A stretch of 45,974 nucleotides of DNA, from the NCBI RefSeq assembly GCF_000503055.1, contig NZ_AYVY01000004.1:218350-264323 (forward strand). Reading direction: 5' to 3'. This DNA comes from Mesorhizobium sp. LSHC420B00. GTDB taxonomy: Bacteria; Pseudomonadota; Alphaproteobacteria; Rhizobiales; Rhizobiaceae. The translations under genes and the position numbers were made by a program. Position 1 is the stretch's first letter, and every line of letters begins with the position of its first letter. Under the pieces are notes generated by a model that had not been told where the DNA came from, searched no databases, and saw nothing but the letters and a program-made list of their open reading frames with translations. Of this stretch, positions 33,318-43,210 are shown one piece after another.

Positions 33318-33335
33318 TAGCCGATCCCAGCATCA

Positions 33336-33359
33336 AAGCGGCGGGTGAGCCCGCCGCTT
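33336..33359 (+). terminator. GC hairpin after DUF680 copy 2
   Basis: AAGCGGCGGG and CCCGCCGCTT form a perfect 10-bp stem with a TGAG loop, 18 bases after the stop codon. Same core as the hairpins after copies 1 and 3; no T-run follows. Confidence 0.5.
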
Positions 33360-33384
33360 GATTCGAAAATCCAGGAGTACCCAA

Positions 33385-33624
33385 ATGAAAAAGATTGTTC
33401 TTACTGCCGCCGCTCTCTTGATTGCCGCCGGCAGCGCCTATGCCCGCAACGACAATGTTGGCGGGACCGACATCAACAAGCAGTCGACCGTCAACGTCGA
33501 CAAGACGCAGACGTTTTCGGTACGTGACAGCAATTCGCCGATCTACAAACTGCTGAATTCGTCTGGCGATGTGCCCAAGTCCGCGCCTCAGGGCGCCGAC
33601 CGCAACCTCTTCGGCAACAACTAA
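33385..33624 (+). CDS. DUF680 domain protein, copy 3 (diverged)
   Basis: Third paralogue, 79 residues. The signal peptide (MKKIVLTAAALLIAAGSAYA) and the C-terminal QGADRNLFGNN match the other copies, but the middle is different and longer (RNDNVGGTDINKQSTVNVDK, then TQTFSVRDSNSPIYKLL). The conserved ends and free middle suggest the C-terminal motif is the part under constraint. CCAGGAG precedes the ATG by about 9 bases; an in-frame ATG at 33358 lies inside the preceding hairpin and is not the start. Confidence 0.88.
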   Translation: MKKIVLTAAALLIAAGSAYARNDNVGGTDINKQSTVNVDKTQTFSVRDSNSPIYKLLNSSGDVPKSAPQGADRNLFGNN

Positions 33625-33645
33625 CAGCCGAACTGGAATTCCAAA

Positions 33646-33676
33646 CAAGAGCGGCGGGCCATGCCCGCCGCTCTTG
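33646..33676. terminator. Long hairpin closing the DUF680 array
   Basis: CAAGAGCGGCGGGC and its perfect inverse GCCCGCCGCTCTTG make a 14-bp stem with a 3-base loop, followed by TCTTTG. It lies between the DUF680 array and the convergent aglK gene, whose stop is at 33704, and can terminate from both sides. Confidence 0.7.
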
Positions 33677-33703
33677 TCTTTGCATGGCGGAAAAACGCCT
33701 GCT

Positions 33704-34816
<1,113 letters not shown>

Positions 34817-34841
34817 GGTACCCTCCAGTTCTTCCTTGAAT

Positions 34842-36506
34842 TCAGTCGATACGCCCGAACCAGGCGCCGTAGCCGCCGAGGCGGATAGTGCCGGCGCCAG
34901 TCTGTCCCGAAAACCCGTGTCCCGGCAAGGGCTGCAGTGAGCGGCCGCCGAGATCGACCTCGGCCGGCTTTGCTCCGAGATTGAAGGCGCAGACGATCTG
35001 CTCGTTGCCTTCGCGGCGCGTGAAGGCGACGGTGTCGCCCTCGCTTTCGATGAACTCGATATCGCCCTTGGCCAGCGCCGGATGGGCGCGGCGGAAAGCC
35101 AGGAAGCGCCGATAGTGCTCGAGCAGCGAGCCGTCGTCGCCCTGCTGCACATTGACCGCTTGCGCAAGATGCTTGCTGGGCACCGGCAGCCAGGGCTTTG
35201 CCGTCGAGAAGCCGCCATTGCGGGCAGCGCCGTCCCAGACCATCGGCGTGCGGCAGCCATCGCGGCCCTTGAATTCCGGCCAGAAGCGGATGCCGTATGG
35301 GTCCTGCAGATCCTCGAAGCTGAGCTCGGCCTCGCTAAGCCCGAGCTCCTCGCCCTGATAGATGCAGATCGAGCCGCGCAACGACATCAGCAGCGCCGAG
35401 ATGACCTTGAGGTAGGCGGTCGGGTCGGGCTCGCCGGCTGCCCAGCGCGAGGCAGGGCGCATCACGTCATGGTTGGAGAAGGCCCAGCACGACCAGCCGT
35501 CGCTGGCCACCTTGCCGAAGGTTTCCAGCACCGAGCGCACCTTTGCCGCGCTGATCTTCTCCGGCGCCAGGAAGTCGAAGGAGTAGCACATATGCACGCG
35601 CTTGCCGCCGGCCGTATAGGCCGCCACCACTTCCAGCCCACGCTGCGAATCGCCGACTTCGCCAACCGCGGCCGTCGCCGGATATTCGTCGAGCAGGGCG
35701 CGGAAGCGTTCGAGGAAGCCGAGGTTTTCAGGCCGGCTCTTGTCGTAGAGATGGTCCTGGTAGTTGTAGGGGTTGACGGCCGGCGCCGTCTGGTCGTTGC
35801 GCTGCTCGGGCGGCAGCGGCGGATTGTCTTCCAGGCCTTGGCTGTGGAAGTAGAAATTGATGGTATCGAGGCGAAAGCCATCGACGCCGCGCTCCAGCCA
35901 GAAGCGGGTGACATCGAGCAGCGCGTCCTGGACCGCGCGGCTGTGGAAGTTGAGGTCGGGCTGCTCGGCCAGGAAATTATGCAGATAATATTGCTGGCGG
36001 CTGGTGTCCCACTGCCAGGCCGAGCCGCCGAAGATCGACAGCCAGTTGTTGGGCGGCGTGCCGTCCGGCTTGGCATCCGCCCAGACATACCAGTCGGCTT
36101 TTGGATTGCTGCGGCTCGAACGGCTTTCCTTGAACCATGGATGGATGTCTGCGGTGTGCGACAGCACCTCGTCGATCATCACCTTGAGGCCAAGCCGGTG
36201 CGCCTCTGCGGTCAGCGCGTCGAAGTCGGCCAGCGTGCCGAACATCGGATCGACGTCGCAATAATCCGACACGTCGTAGCCGAAATCCTTCATCGGCGAT
36301 TTGAAAAATGGCGAGATCCAGATGGCGTCGGCACCGAGCGAGGCGATGTAGGGCAGCCGGCCGATGATGCCTCTGAGGTCGCCGATGCCGTCGCTGTTCG
36401 AATCCTGATAGCTGCGCGGGTAGATCTGGTAGATCACGGCACCTCGCCACCAGTCGCGATCGATAGCGAGATCGCGCTTCGGGGTGGCCTTCAAAGCGGA
36501 TTGCAT
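34842..36506 (-). CDS. aglA: Alpha-glucosidase (GH13)
   Basis: Cytosolic alpha-glucosidase of 554 residues that hydrolyses imported alpha-glucosides such as sucrose, maltose or trehalose. The GH13 regions are complete: the barrel start DWWRGAVIYQIYPRSYQDS, DEVLSHTAD (region I), DGFRLDTINFY with the nucleophile Asp214, AAVGEVGD with the acid/base Glu283 and AFSNHDVMR with Asp347. No signal peptide, consistent with import by AglEFGK. It lies between the second permease gene (4 bp) and aglK. Confidence 0.94.
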   Translation of the reverse strand: MQSALKATPKRDLAIDRDWWRGAVIYQIYPRSYQDSNSDGIGDLRGIIGRLPYIASLGADAIWISPFFKSPMKDFGYDVSDYCDVDPMFGTLADFDALTAEAHRLGLKVMIDEVLSHTADIHPWFKESRSSRSNPKADWYVWADAKPDGTPPNNWLSIFGGSAWQWDTSRQQYYLHNFLAEQPDLNFHSRAVQDALLDVTRFWLERGVDGFRLDTINFYFHSQGLEDNPPLPPEQRNDQTAPAVNPYNYQDHLYDKSRPENLGFLERFRALLDEYPATAAVGEVGDSQRGLEVVAAYTAGGKRVHMCYSFDFLAPEKISAAKVRSVLETFGKVASDGWSCWAFSNHDVMRPASRWAAGEPDPTAYLKVISALLMSLRGSICIYQGEELGLSEAELSFEDLQDPYGIRFWPEFKGRDGCRTPMVWDGAARNGGFSTAKPWLPVPSKHLAQAVNVQQGDDGSLLEHYRRFLAFRRAHPALAKGDIEFIESEGDTVAFTRREGNEQIVCAFNLGAKPAEVDLGGRSLQPLPGHGFSGQTGAGTIRLGGYGAWFGRID

Positions 36507-36510
36507 GATC

Positions 36511-37665
36511 TCAACCTCCTTTCACCGAGCCGGCAAGCAGCCCGCGGACGAAATAGCGCTGCAGCGAGAAGAACACGATCAGCGGCACGATGATGGTGAC
36601 GAAGGCCGATGTCGTCAGGATCTCCCAGTCGCCGCCGCGCGAGCCGAGCAACGCATTGAGCTTGGCGGTCAGCACGATCTGGTCGCCCTCGGTACCGAGG
36701 AAAACCATCGCCACCAGCAGATCGTTCCACACCCAGAGAAACTGGAAGATGGCGAACGAGGCCAGCACCGGGAACGACAATGGCAGCACGATCTTGACGA
36801 AGATCTCGAAATCGCTGGCGCCATCGATGCGCGCCGATTCCATGATCTCGCGTGGCAGGCCGGCGATATAGCTCCTCAACAGATAGATGGCGAAGGGCAG
36901 GCCGAAGCCGGTATGTGCCAGCCAGATGCCGAGATAGGTTTTCGACGGCACGCCGAAGAAACTGCCGACGCCGTTGTAGAGCTTCAACAGCGGGATCAGC
37001 GACATCTGCAGCGGCACGACCAGGAGGCCGATGATGACGGCGATGAGCAGCGCCCGGCCGGGAAAGCGCATCCACGCCAAAGCGTAGGCGGCGAACGCGG
37101 CGATCAGGATCGGGATCACGGTCGCCGGAATGGTGACGGTCAGCGAATTCATGAAGGAGCGGCCGATGCCTTCCGAAAACAGCACCGTGTCGTAGTTGTC
37201 GGTGGTGAATTTCGGCGGCGCCGACGAGGCGTAATAGACGCGCTGGCCGCGTTCGCTTTCGAAAGCCTTCGGCGAGGTCATGACGAAACTGCCGTCGGCA
37301 TTGAGCTGCAGGGTCACGCCGTCGCCGAGATCGGCTGTCGTGCCGGCGGGATATTGCGTCGGTGCGGCCGACTTGACGCCGAAGGCGCTGATGTTGCGGG
37401 CAGGACCGTCGCCGAAGATATTGCCTTGCAGGACGAACTTGCCGTCCTTCTCGACCTGCGCCGAAGCGGGCGGCAGCCGTCCGGCTTCCGTCTGGCTGGA
37501 ACTGGTGAACGAGTTCCACCAGCCCGAAGCGATGATCTGGTCCTTGTCGCGCAGCGACGAGACCAGGATGCCGAGCGTCGGGATCGTCCAGATCGCAACG
37601 AAGATGAAGACGGCGATATGGACGCCGAAACGGCTGACAAAGGACTTTCCGGTCGCCACGGCCAT
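36511..37665 (-). CDS. aglG: Alpha-glucoside ABC transporter permease (second)
   Basis: Inner-membrane permease of 384 residues of the MalG type. The first helix (IAVFIFVAIWTIPTLGILVSSL) is followed by an unusually long periplasmic insertion of about 130 residues (KDGKFVLQGNIFGDGPARNI and onward) before the standard five helices (SLTVTIPATVIPILIAAFAAYAL onward). The EAA loop is PREIMESARIDGASDFEIFVKIVLPLS. Such an enlarged loop is typical of AglG. GGAGGG precedes the ATG, and only 1 base separates it from the upstream permease gene. Confidence 0.93.
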   Translation of the reverse strand: MAVATGKSFVSRFGVHIAVFIFVAIWTIPTLGILVSSLRDKDQIIASGWWNSFTSSSQTEAGRLPPASAQVEKDGKFVLQGNIFGDGPARNISAFGVKSAAPTQYPAGTTADLGDGVTLQLNADGSFVMTSPKAFESERGQRVYYASSAPPKFTTDNYDTVLFSEGIGRSFMNSLTVTIPATVIPILIAAFAAYALAWMRFPGRALLIAVIIGLLVVPLQMSLIPLLKLYNGVGSFFGVPSKTYLGIWLAHTGFGLPFAIYLLRSYIAGLPREIMESARIDGASDFEIFVKIVLPLSFPVLASFAIFQFLWVWNDLLVAMVFLGTEGDQIVLTAKLNALLGSRGGDWEILTTSAFVTIIVPLIVFFSLQRYFVRGLLAGSVKGG

Positions 37666-37666
37666 C

Positions 37667-38680
37667 TCAATGTCCCTCCGTCTCTTTGTTCGCCTGGCGG
37701 ATGTTCCAGACCATGATCGGAATGACCGCGATCATGATGATGATGGCGATGGTGGCGCCGCGGCCGAAATCGCCGCCGCCGCGGAACATCCAGTCGAACA
37801 TCAGATTGGCCAGCACCTGGCTGTTCCACTGGCCGTTGGTCATGGTCAGCACGATGTCGAAAACCTTCAGCACCAGGATGGTGATGGTGGTCCAGACGAC
37901 GGCGATGGTGCCCCAGATCTGCGGCACCATGATCTTCCAGAAGATCTGGAAAGGATTGGCGCCGTCGATGACGGCGGCTTCCAGCGTCTCTTCCGGAATG
38001 CCGCGCAAGGCCGACGACAGGATGACCATGGCAAAGCCGGTCTGGATCCAGATCAGGATGATCATCAGGAAGAAGTTGTTCCAGAACGGCAGCGATATCC
38101 AGACCTGCGGCTGGCCGCCGAAATACTGGATGATGGCGTTGAGCAGGCCGATCTGCGTCTGGCCGTCGCCGCGGTACTCGTAGATGAATTTCCAGATGAC
38201 GCTGGCGCCGACGAAGGAGATGGCCAGCGGCAGGAAGATCAGGCTCTTGGCGATGGTGCCCCACCAGATCTTGTCGGTGAGCACGGCGATGATCAGCCCG
38301 AGGAAGGTGCAGGCGGCCGGCACCACTGCCAGCCAGATGATGTTGTTGAGGATCGAGTTGCGGAACTCGCGGTCGCCGAACGCCCATTGATAGTTGGCCA
38401 AGCCGACGAAATGGCCACCGCCGCGATCGAGGAACGACAGCCTCAGCGTCTCCACCACCGGGTAGATCAGGTAGATGGTGAGGATGATCATCGCCGGCCC
38501 GACGAACAGCCACGGCCGGATCACCCCCTGCCGCCGCAGATTGTTAATCGCCGCCTTGCCGGAAACGCCGCGTGCCGGAAAGATCGTATCGAGTGCCTTG
38601 TTGGCGCCCCAGAAATAGGCGACGCAGCCGCCCACGCCGATGATGATGACGAATATCGCCGAAAAAATCTGAGCCGCCAT
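37667..38680 (-). CDS. aglF: Alpha-glucoside ABC transporter permease (first)
   Basis: Inner-membrane permease of 337 residues of the MalF type, with about eight hydrophobic segments (first: IFSAIFVIIIGVGGCVAYFW; second: LFVGPAMIILTIYLIYPVVETL). The EAA loop is PEETLEAAVIDGANPFQIFWKIMVPQIW. It pairs with AglG to form the channel. GGAGGGACC lies directly before the ATG. The 227-bp gap to the upstream binding-protein gene carries a 10-bp-stem hairpin, so expression may drop between aglE and aglF, as is common in binding-protein operons. Confidence 0.93.
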   Translation of the reverse strand: MAAQIFSAIFVIIIGVGGCVAYFWGANKALDTIFPARGVSGKAAINNLRRQGVIRPWLFVGPAMIILTIYLIYPVVETLRLSFLDRGGGHFVGLANYQWAFGDREFRNSILNNIIWLAVVPAACTFLGLIIAVLTDKIWWGTIAKSLIFLPLAISFVGASVIWKFIYEYRGDGQTQIGLLNAIIQYFGGQPQVWISLPFWNNFFLMIILIWIQTGFAMVILSSALRGIPEETLEAAVIDGANPFQIFWKIMVPQIWGTIAVVWTTITILVLKVFDIVLTMTNGQWNSQVLANLMFDWMFRGGGDFGRGATIAIIIMIAVIPIMVWNIRQANKETEGH

Positions 38681-38852
38681 GGGTCCCTCCCCCTGCGCAC
38701 GGATCCGCCAGTCGAGAATGGCTTTGGCGACGGGATCATGCGCCGATTCAGTTGTCTGGAGCGCGACCAGCCGAAAAGCAGGTCACTGGGCGCGCATCAT
38801 GCCGGAATGCGTTGTGCTCACGACAATCGACGCGACGCCAAGCACCGGATAA

Positions 38853-38878
38853 GGTCCGGGCCGTTTGAGGCCCGGACC
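38853..38878 (-). terminator. Hairpin between aglE and aglF, probable partial terminator
   Basis: GGTCCGGGCC and GGCCCGGACC form a perfect 10-bp stem with a 6-base loop, 29 bases after the aglE stop. There is no T-run on the transcribed strand. In binding-protein operons such hairpins protect the upstream message and reduce downstream transcription. Confidence 0.6.
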
Positions 38879-38907
38879 GCATCACATTGGGAACGCAAGC
38901 CGGCCGC

Positions 38908-40263
38908 TTACTTGATCGCGTCCCAGCTTTTCTGGATATCGGTGGCGACGTCCTGGGCGGACTTGCCGCCGACCAGGTCGATCATGCCGGTCCAGAAGGC
39001 GCCGGCGCCGATCTTGCCCGGCATCAGGTCGGACCCATCGAAGCGGAAGGTCGAGGCGTTGGCCAGGATTTCGCCCTGCTTCTTCAGCGCGTCGCTGGCA
39101 TAGGCGTCCTTGTTGACCGACTTGAACGGCGTCACGAAGCCACCCTGCGCCATCCAGATCTCATGAGCGAGCGGCAGCTTCAGGAATTCGATGAACGCGC
39201 GGGCACTCTTGCTATCCTTGGTGATCATGGCGAGCGTGCCGGCGCCCAGCACCGGAGTGCCGAGATCGGGCTTGGAGGCGTAGGGCGGGTAATAGAAGAA
39301 GTCGGCATCCTCGCCGATCTTGGTGCCTTGCGGGAAGAAGGTCGCGATGAATGATGCCTGGTGGTGCAGATAGCATTTTGGCGGCACCGAGAAGAGGCCC
39401 TTCGGGCTGTCGCGGAAATCGGTCGCCGCAACCGCCTTTGCACCGCCCTCGACCATTTTGTCGTCGGTCGCGATCTTGCCGAAAATGTCGATGGCGTTGA
39501 CCACGGCCGGATCGTTGAACGGAATTTCGTTCTTCACCCATTTGTCGTAGGTCTCGGGCGTCTGGGTGCGCAGCATGATGTCTTCGACCCAGTCGGTCGC
39601 AGGCCAGCCGGTGGCGCCGCCCGAACCAAGCCCGATGCACCATGGCGTGCCGCCGTCGGCGATGATCTTCTTTTCGAGCTCGGCAAGCTCTTCCTGCGTC
39701 TTCGGCACCTTGTAGCCGGCTTCCTCGAAATTATCCGGCGAGTACCAGACTAGCGATTTCACGTCGGCCTTGTAGGGGAACGCGAAGAAACCGGGCTTGC
39801 CGTCCTTGTCCTTGAAGGTGCCGAGGTCGACCCAGGATTGGCCGGCGCCGTAATTGTCCTTGACCCAGGTGGCGGTGTCGTCGCCGAGCGGCGTCAAAAG
39901 CCCCTTCGATGCCAGATCCTGGATCAGACCCGGCTGCGGCAGCACGGCGATGTTGGGCGGGCTGCCGGCCTGCGTGTCGATGACGATCTGCTGCTCGTAA
40001 TTCTCCGACGAGGAGTACTTGATCTCGGCGCCGGTGGCTTCGGAGAAATAATCGAGAACGGTGCGGACAAGCCCTTCGTCCTCGCCGCGCCACGGTCCGA
40101 AGATCGTCAGCGTCTCGCCCTTGAGGTCGACCTTCTTGAGCTCCTCGTAGTTGGCCCAGTTGAAACGGGGATCTTCGCCCGGCTTGAACTTCAGTTCGGC
40201 TTGCGCCGGCATGGCCAGGGCGAGCGTGGCAAACGCAGCGCCCAGCAGAAGCATTTTCTTCAT
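38908..40263 (-). CDS. aglE: Alpha-glucoside ABC transporter substrate-binding protein
   Basis: Periplasmic binding protein of 451 residues (solute-binding family 1) that captures alpha-glucosides for AglFG. The signal peptide is MKKMLLLGAAFATLALAMPAQA with cleavage before ELKF. Features include FGPWRGEDEGLVRTVLDYF, PPNIAVLPQPGLIQDLASKG and C-terminal blocks FDGSDLMPGKIGAGAFW. The ATG at 40263 follows GGGAGGG; the frame stays open upstream but is not coding. First gene of the operon, divergent from aglR, with a LacI-type operator 110 bp upstream. Confidence 0.95.
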   Translation of the reverse strand: MKKMLLLGAAFATLALAMPAQAELKFKPGEDPRFNWANYEELKKVDLKGETLTIFGPWRGEDEGLVRTVLDYFSEATGAEIKYSSSENYEQQIVIDTQAGSPPNIAVLPQPGLIQDLASKGLLTPLGDDTATWVKDNYGAGQSWVDLGTFKDKDGKPGFFAFPYKADVKSLVWYSPDNFEEAGYKVPKTQEELAELEKKIIADGGTPWCIGLGSGGATGWPATDWVEDIMLRTQTPETYDKWVKNEIPFNDPAVVNAIDIFGKIATDDKMVEGGAKAVAATDFRDSPKGLFSVPPKCYLHHQASFIATFFPQGTKIGEDADFFYYPPYASKPDLGTPVLGAGTLAMITKDSKSARAFIEFLKLPLAHEIWMAQGGFVTPFKSVNKDAYASDALKKQGEILANASTFRFDGSDLMPGKIGAGAFWTGMIDLVGGKSAQDVATDIQKSWDAIK

Positions 40264-40374
40264 CGGTATTCCCTCCCAGTGGTGACAAACACCGAACGAA
40301 ACCTCCATTCCGTCCGGCGGCGCTGCAGGACTGTGACTCAGTCGGAAAGGAACTGCAACCTTTCGTAGAGTCTT

Positions 40375-40388
40375 CCAAAGCGCTTTGG
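40375..40388. promoter_or_regulatory. LacI-type operator upstream of aglE
   Basis: CCAAAGCGCTTTGG is a perfect 14-bp palindrome with the central CG typical of LacI/GalR family sites. It lies about 110 bp upstream of the aglE start. Confidence 0.75.
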
Positions 40389-40597
40389 TGATTTTGATCA
40401 CGCCACTGAATTGATCCGGAGTCAAGAGAAAGCCACGCTAATCGATTTGATTTCTGCGGCCGAGTGCCAGCGAAAGTGCGCTGCAGCACAGTTTTCTGGC
40501 GGTGCAGCAGCAAATTCGGCTTCAAACCGGTCTGAACCGTGCGTATGGTCATTGCGCTCGGCAAGGCGGTTCGTAGCGGCCAGCTCGATTCAGATTA

Positions 40598-40607
40598 AAA
40601 GCGCTTT
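40598..40607. promoter_or_regulatory. LacI-type operator just upstream of aglR
   Basis: AAAGCGCTTT (within TTAAAAGCGCTTTGAGG) shares its core with the operator at 40375. It lies 20 bases before the aglR start codon and would let AglR repress its own gene. Confidence 0.7.
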
Positions 40608-40626
40608 GAGGTTTTGGAGGCCTCCG

Positions 40627-41649
40627 GTGAACCTCAAGCAGCTCTCCCACATGCTGGCGCTTTCGCAGACCACGGTCAGCCGCGCATTGAACGGCTACCC
40701 GGAAGTCAACGAGGAAACGCGCCGGCGGGTGGTCGATGCCGCCAAGCGTCACGGCTATCGCCCCAATCCGAGCGCGCGCCGGCTGGCGACCGGCAAGACC
40801 GGCATGATCGGCTATGTGCTGCCGACGGGGACGACCGTCGACATCGACCCGCATTTCGTCGAGTTCCTGTCCGGCCTCGGCGACTATGCGCGTTCGCACG
40901 AGCTCGACCTGGTGCTGTCACCGGCCGATGCCGACGACCAGGAGACGACCTACCGCCGTATTGTCGCCAACCGGCAGGTCGACGCGGTCTATATCTCGTC
41001 GCCGAGGCCGGCCGACCGCCGGGTGGCGCTGGTCAATACGCTCGGCATTCCTTTCATCGTCCATGGCCGCAGCGAAGGCTTCGATTTCCACTATCCCTTC
41101 ACCGACATCGACAATGAGGGCGCCTTCCACGAGGCGGCGCGGCTTCTCGTCCAGCTCGGTCACAGGCGTCTGGCGCTGATCAATGGCGACGATCGCGAGA
41201 CCTTCGCCATCCACCGCGAGCGCGGCGTTCGGCGCGCGCTAGCGGCAAGCGGCCTGGTGCTTGGTGATCAGCATGTCTGTTCCCTCACCATGACCGAGGA
41301 GAATGGCTACCGCGCTGCCCGGCGCTTGCTGGAACAAAGCGACGCGCCGACGGCGATCGCCTGCTCCAGCCTGATCATGGCGCTCGGCGTGGTGCGCGCG
41401 GTGCGCGATCTCGGCCTGACCATTCCGGGCGACCTGTCGCTGATCGCCCATGACGACGTCTTTCCCTGGCTGAAGCCGGAGAATTTTTCGGTGCCGCTGT
41501 CGACGACGCGTTCGTCGATCCGCCTGGCCGGCGCGCGCATCGCCGAACGGCTGGCGGCGCGGATTTCCGGCCTGGAGGAGGGGGCTCGCGGCGAGGTCTG
41601 GCCGGTCGACCTGGTGGTCAGGGGATCGGTCGCCGGCGCACCGGCCTAG
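40627..41649 (+). CDS. aglR: LacI family regulator of alpha-glucoside use
   Basis: Repressor of 340 residues. It starts with a GTG preceded by GGAGG 6 bases upstream; the LacI helix-turn-helix begins at once (MNLKQLSHMLALSQTTVSRALNG) with the hinge helix PSARRLATGKTG, and a periplasmic-binding-protein-like sensor domain follows (MIGYVLPTGTTVDIDPHFVE to the end). It is divergent from aglEFGAK and, with the two palindromic sites between, is most likely the repressor of that operon. A degenerate copy of its last 45 codons lies 1.7 kb downstream at 43211-43347. Confidence 0.95.
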   Translation: MNLKQLSHMLALSQTTVSRALNGYPEVNEETRRRVVDAAKRHGYRPNPSARRLATGKTGMIGYVLPTGTTVDIDPHFVEFLSGLGDYARSHELDLVLSPADADDQETTYRRIVANRQVDAVYISSPRPADRRVALVNTLGIPFIVHGRSEGFDFHYPFTDIDNEGAFHEAARLLVQLGHRRLALINGDDRETFAIHRERGVRRALAASGLVLGDQHVCSLTMTEENGYRAARRLLEQSDAPTAIACSSLIMALGVVRAVRDLGLTIPGDLSLIAHDDVFPWLKPENFSVPLSTTRSSIRLAGARIAERLAARISGLEEGARGEVWPVDLVVRGSVAGAPA

Positions 41650-41721
41650 AGGCAATCACTCTGAACGGCCGAGGTCGACTCTTGGCGGCTGTTGGCCAGC
41701 ACCAGCGAGTGCGTCCTGATC

Positions 41722-42630
41722 TCAGGCCGCAGATTTGAGGTGATCGATGAAGGCGCGCAGCTTCGGCAGGACTTGGCGCTTGCCTGGATGATAGAGGAAG
41801 ACACCCGGCGTCGTCGTGGCGATGCTGTCCAGCACCGACTTGAGTTTTCCTTCTTCTATCAGACCTTCGGCGAGTGGTCGTGGTGTCTGCGCCAGCCCAA
41901 CGCCCCGCGTCGCAGCCCCGACCAATGTCGAATAGTCGTGCGCGATCAGCGGGCCTGAGACGATCGCTTCGATCGCGCCATTGCCGTCGACGAAGGACCA
42001 GGGCGCGATCGCGCCATTCGAGCGGCGCAAGCGTAAGCAGGCGTGGCGGCGCAAGTCCTCGACACGCTCGGGACGGCCGTGGCGCTCGAGATAATCAGGG
42101 CTGCCGACGACCACGAACGAGAACGGCGGAGTCAGCCGCACCGCGACCATGTCGGCGGCGATGAACTGGCCGAGGCGGATGCCGGCATCGAACCCGCCGG
42201 TCGCCAGATCAACCATCTGGTCGCTCACGGCGATCTCCAGTTCGATCTCAGGATAGGCTTGGCAGAACGACGCGAGCACCGGCTCCAACATCAATGGCAC
42301 GATGGCGCGGGGCACAGACAGACGCAGCAGACCGGTCGGCCGTTGGCCGATATCGCGGGCAGCCTCGCCGGCCGCGACGAGCTCTTCGAATGCAGGGCCG
42401 GCACGGTCGAGGAACCGCTGGCCAGGCTCGGTTAAACCGACGCTCCGCGTCGTGCGGACGAACAGCGCCGTACCCAGGCGAGCTTCCAGCGCGCGCACCG
42501 CTTGGCTCACAGCGGACGGCGTCACGCCGAGATCGGCGGCAGCACGGCGGAAGTTGCGGCGCCTGGCGACGGCCAGGAACGCCTCGACGCCCTCCAGCGC
42601 ACCATGTCGGACTGTGTAGTTCTGCTTCAT
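41722..42630 (-). CDS. LysR family transcriptional regulator
   Basis: Regulator of 302 residues: winged helix-turn-helix at residues 12-70 (ALEGVEAFLAVARRRNFRRA, then TPSAVSQAVRALEARLGTAL) and LysR effector domain (LLRLSVPRAIVPLMLEPVLA onward). The ATG at 42630 is just before the conserved block. It is divergent from a small membrane-protein gene at 42712 across 81 bp, so it probably controls that gene. Both genes sit between aglR and a broken repeat of the aglR 3' end, so they may have entered as a unit. Confidence 0.92.
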   Translation of the reverse strand: MKQNYTVRHGALEGVEAFLAVARRRNFRRAAADLGVTPSAVSQAVRALEARLGTALFVRTTRSVGLTEPGQRFLDRAGPAFEELVAAGEAARDIGQRPTGLLRLSVPRAIVPLMLEPVLASFCQAYPEIELEIAVSDQMVDLATGGFDAGIRLGQFIAADMVAVRLTPPFSFVVVGSPDYLERHGRPERVEDLRRHACLRLRRSNGAIAPWSFVDGNGAIEAIVSGPLIAHDYSTLVGAATRGVGLAQTPRPLAEGLIEEGKLKSVLDSIATTTPGVFLYHPGKRQVLPKLRAFIDHLKSAA

Positions 42631-42711
42631 AGGTTGTTGTGATTACACCGGATAGTCGAATTGCGGTAGCGGGCTTAAAGCCGCGTGAATCAACTGTTGA
42701 GAGAAGGCCAA

Positions 42712-43206
42712 ATGTCCACGGAAATAGTGTTCCAAACCCATCTTGTTCTCGGCTATGTCGCATGGCTGCTTTGCTTCGGCGCATACGGTTTGCCGTGGCT
42801 CAGGTCGATGGACCGGGTCGCAGCGCAACGTGCTATCGCTACGCTGCACAGCTTCCGCTTCTTCGGGCTCGTCTTCATCGTTCCGGGCGTCGTAAGCCCC
42901 AATCTGCCCGCCGATTTCGCCGTGTTTGCCGCCTACGGCGATTTCGCGACTGGCGTGCTGGCCATGCTGGCGCTGCTCCCAGTGAGGATACGCCCGCTCT
43001 TCTGGCCGTTGGTCGTCGCCTTCAACGTCGTAGGGACGGTCGACCTCATCGTCGACTATTACCACGCCATTCAGATCGGCCTTCCTGCACGCGCGGGGGA
43101 ACTGGGCGCAACCTACGCGATCCCGATCATCTACGTACCGCTGCTGATGATAACGCACATCGCCGCATTCTATTTTCTGGCGCGTCCTCGGCAAAACGCG
43201 ACTTAA
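42712..43206 (+). CDS. Four-helix membrane protein, function unknown
   Basis: Inner-membrane protein of 164 residues with about four or five hydrophobic segments: IVFQTHLVLGYVAWLLCFGAY, FFGLVFIVPGVVSPN, FATGVLAMLALLPVRI, PLFWPLVVAFNVVGTVDLIV and IPIIYVPLLMITHIAAFYFL. No transporter or enzyme motif is recognised. GAAGG lies about 7 bases before the ATG at 42712; a GTG at 42685 is also in frame but has a weaker site. It is divergent from a LysR regulator, the likely controller, and is followed by the aglR-like remnant. Confidence 0.82.
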   Translation: MSTEIVFQTHLVLGYVAWLLCFGAYGLPWLRSMDRVAAQRAIATLHSFRFFGLVFIVPGVVSPNLPADFAVFAAYGDFATGVLAMLALLPVRIRPLFWPLVVAFNVVGTVDLIVDYYHAIQIGLPARAGELGATYAIPIIYVPLLMITHIAAFYFLARPRQNAT

Positions 43207-43210
43207 GCCA

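Larger units (their letters stand above)
40264..40626. other. Divergent agl control region
   Basis: 363 bp between aglE and aglR, with no gene visible. It contains two near-identical LacI-type operators, at 40375-40388 and 40598-40607, one near each gene start, spaced about 222 bp centre to centre, a distance that would allow looping. Promoter hexamers are not clear enough to call. Confidence 0.6.

Noticed and set aside
35082..39103. Long plus-strand frames opposite aglA, aglG and aglF
   Set aside because: Shadows of well-supported minus-strand genes; compositions are not protein-like and no start signals are seen.
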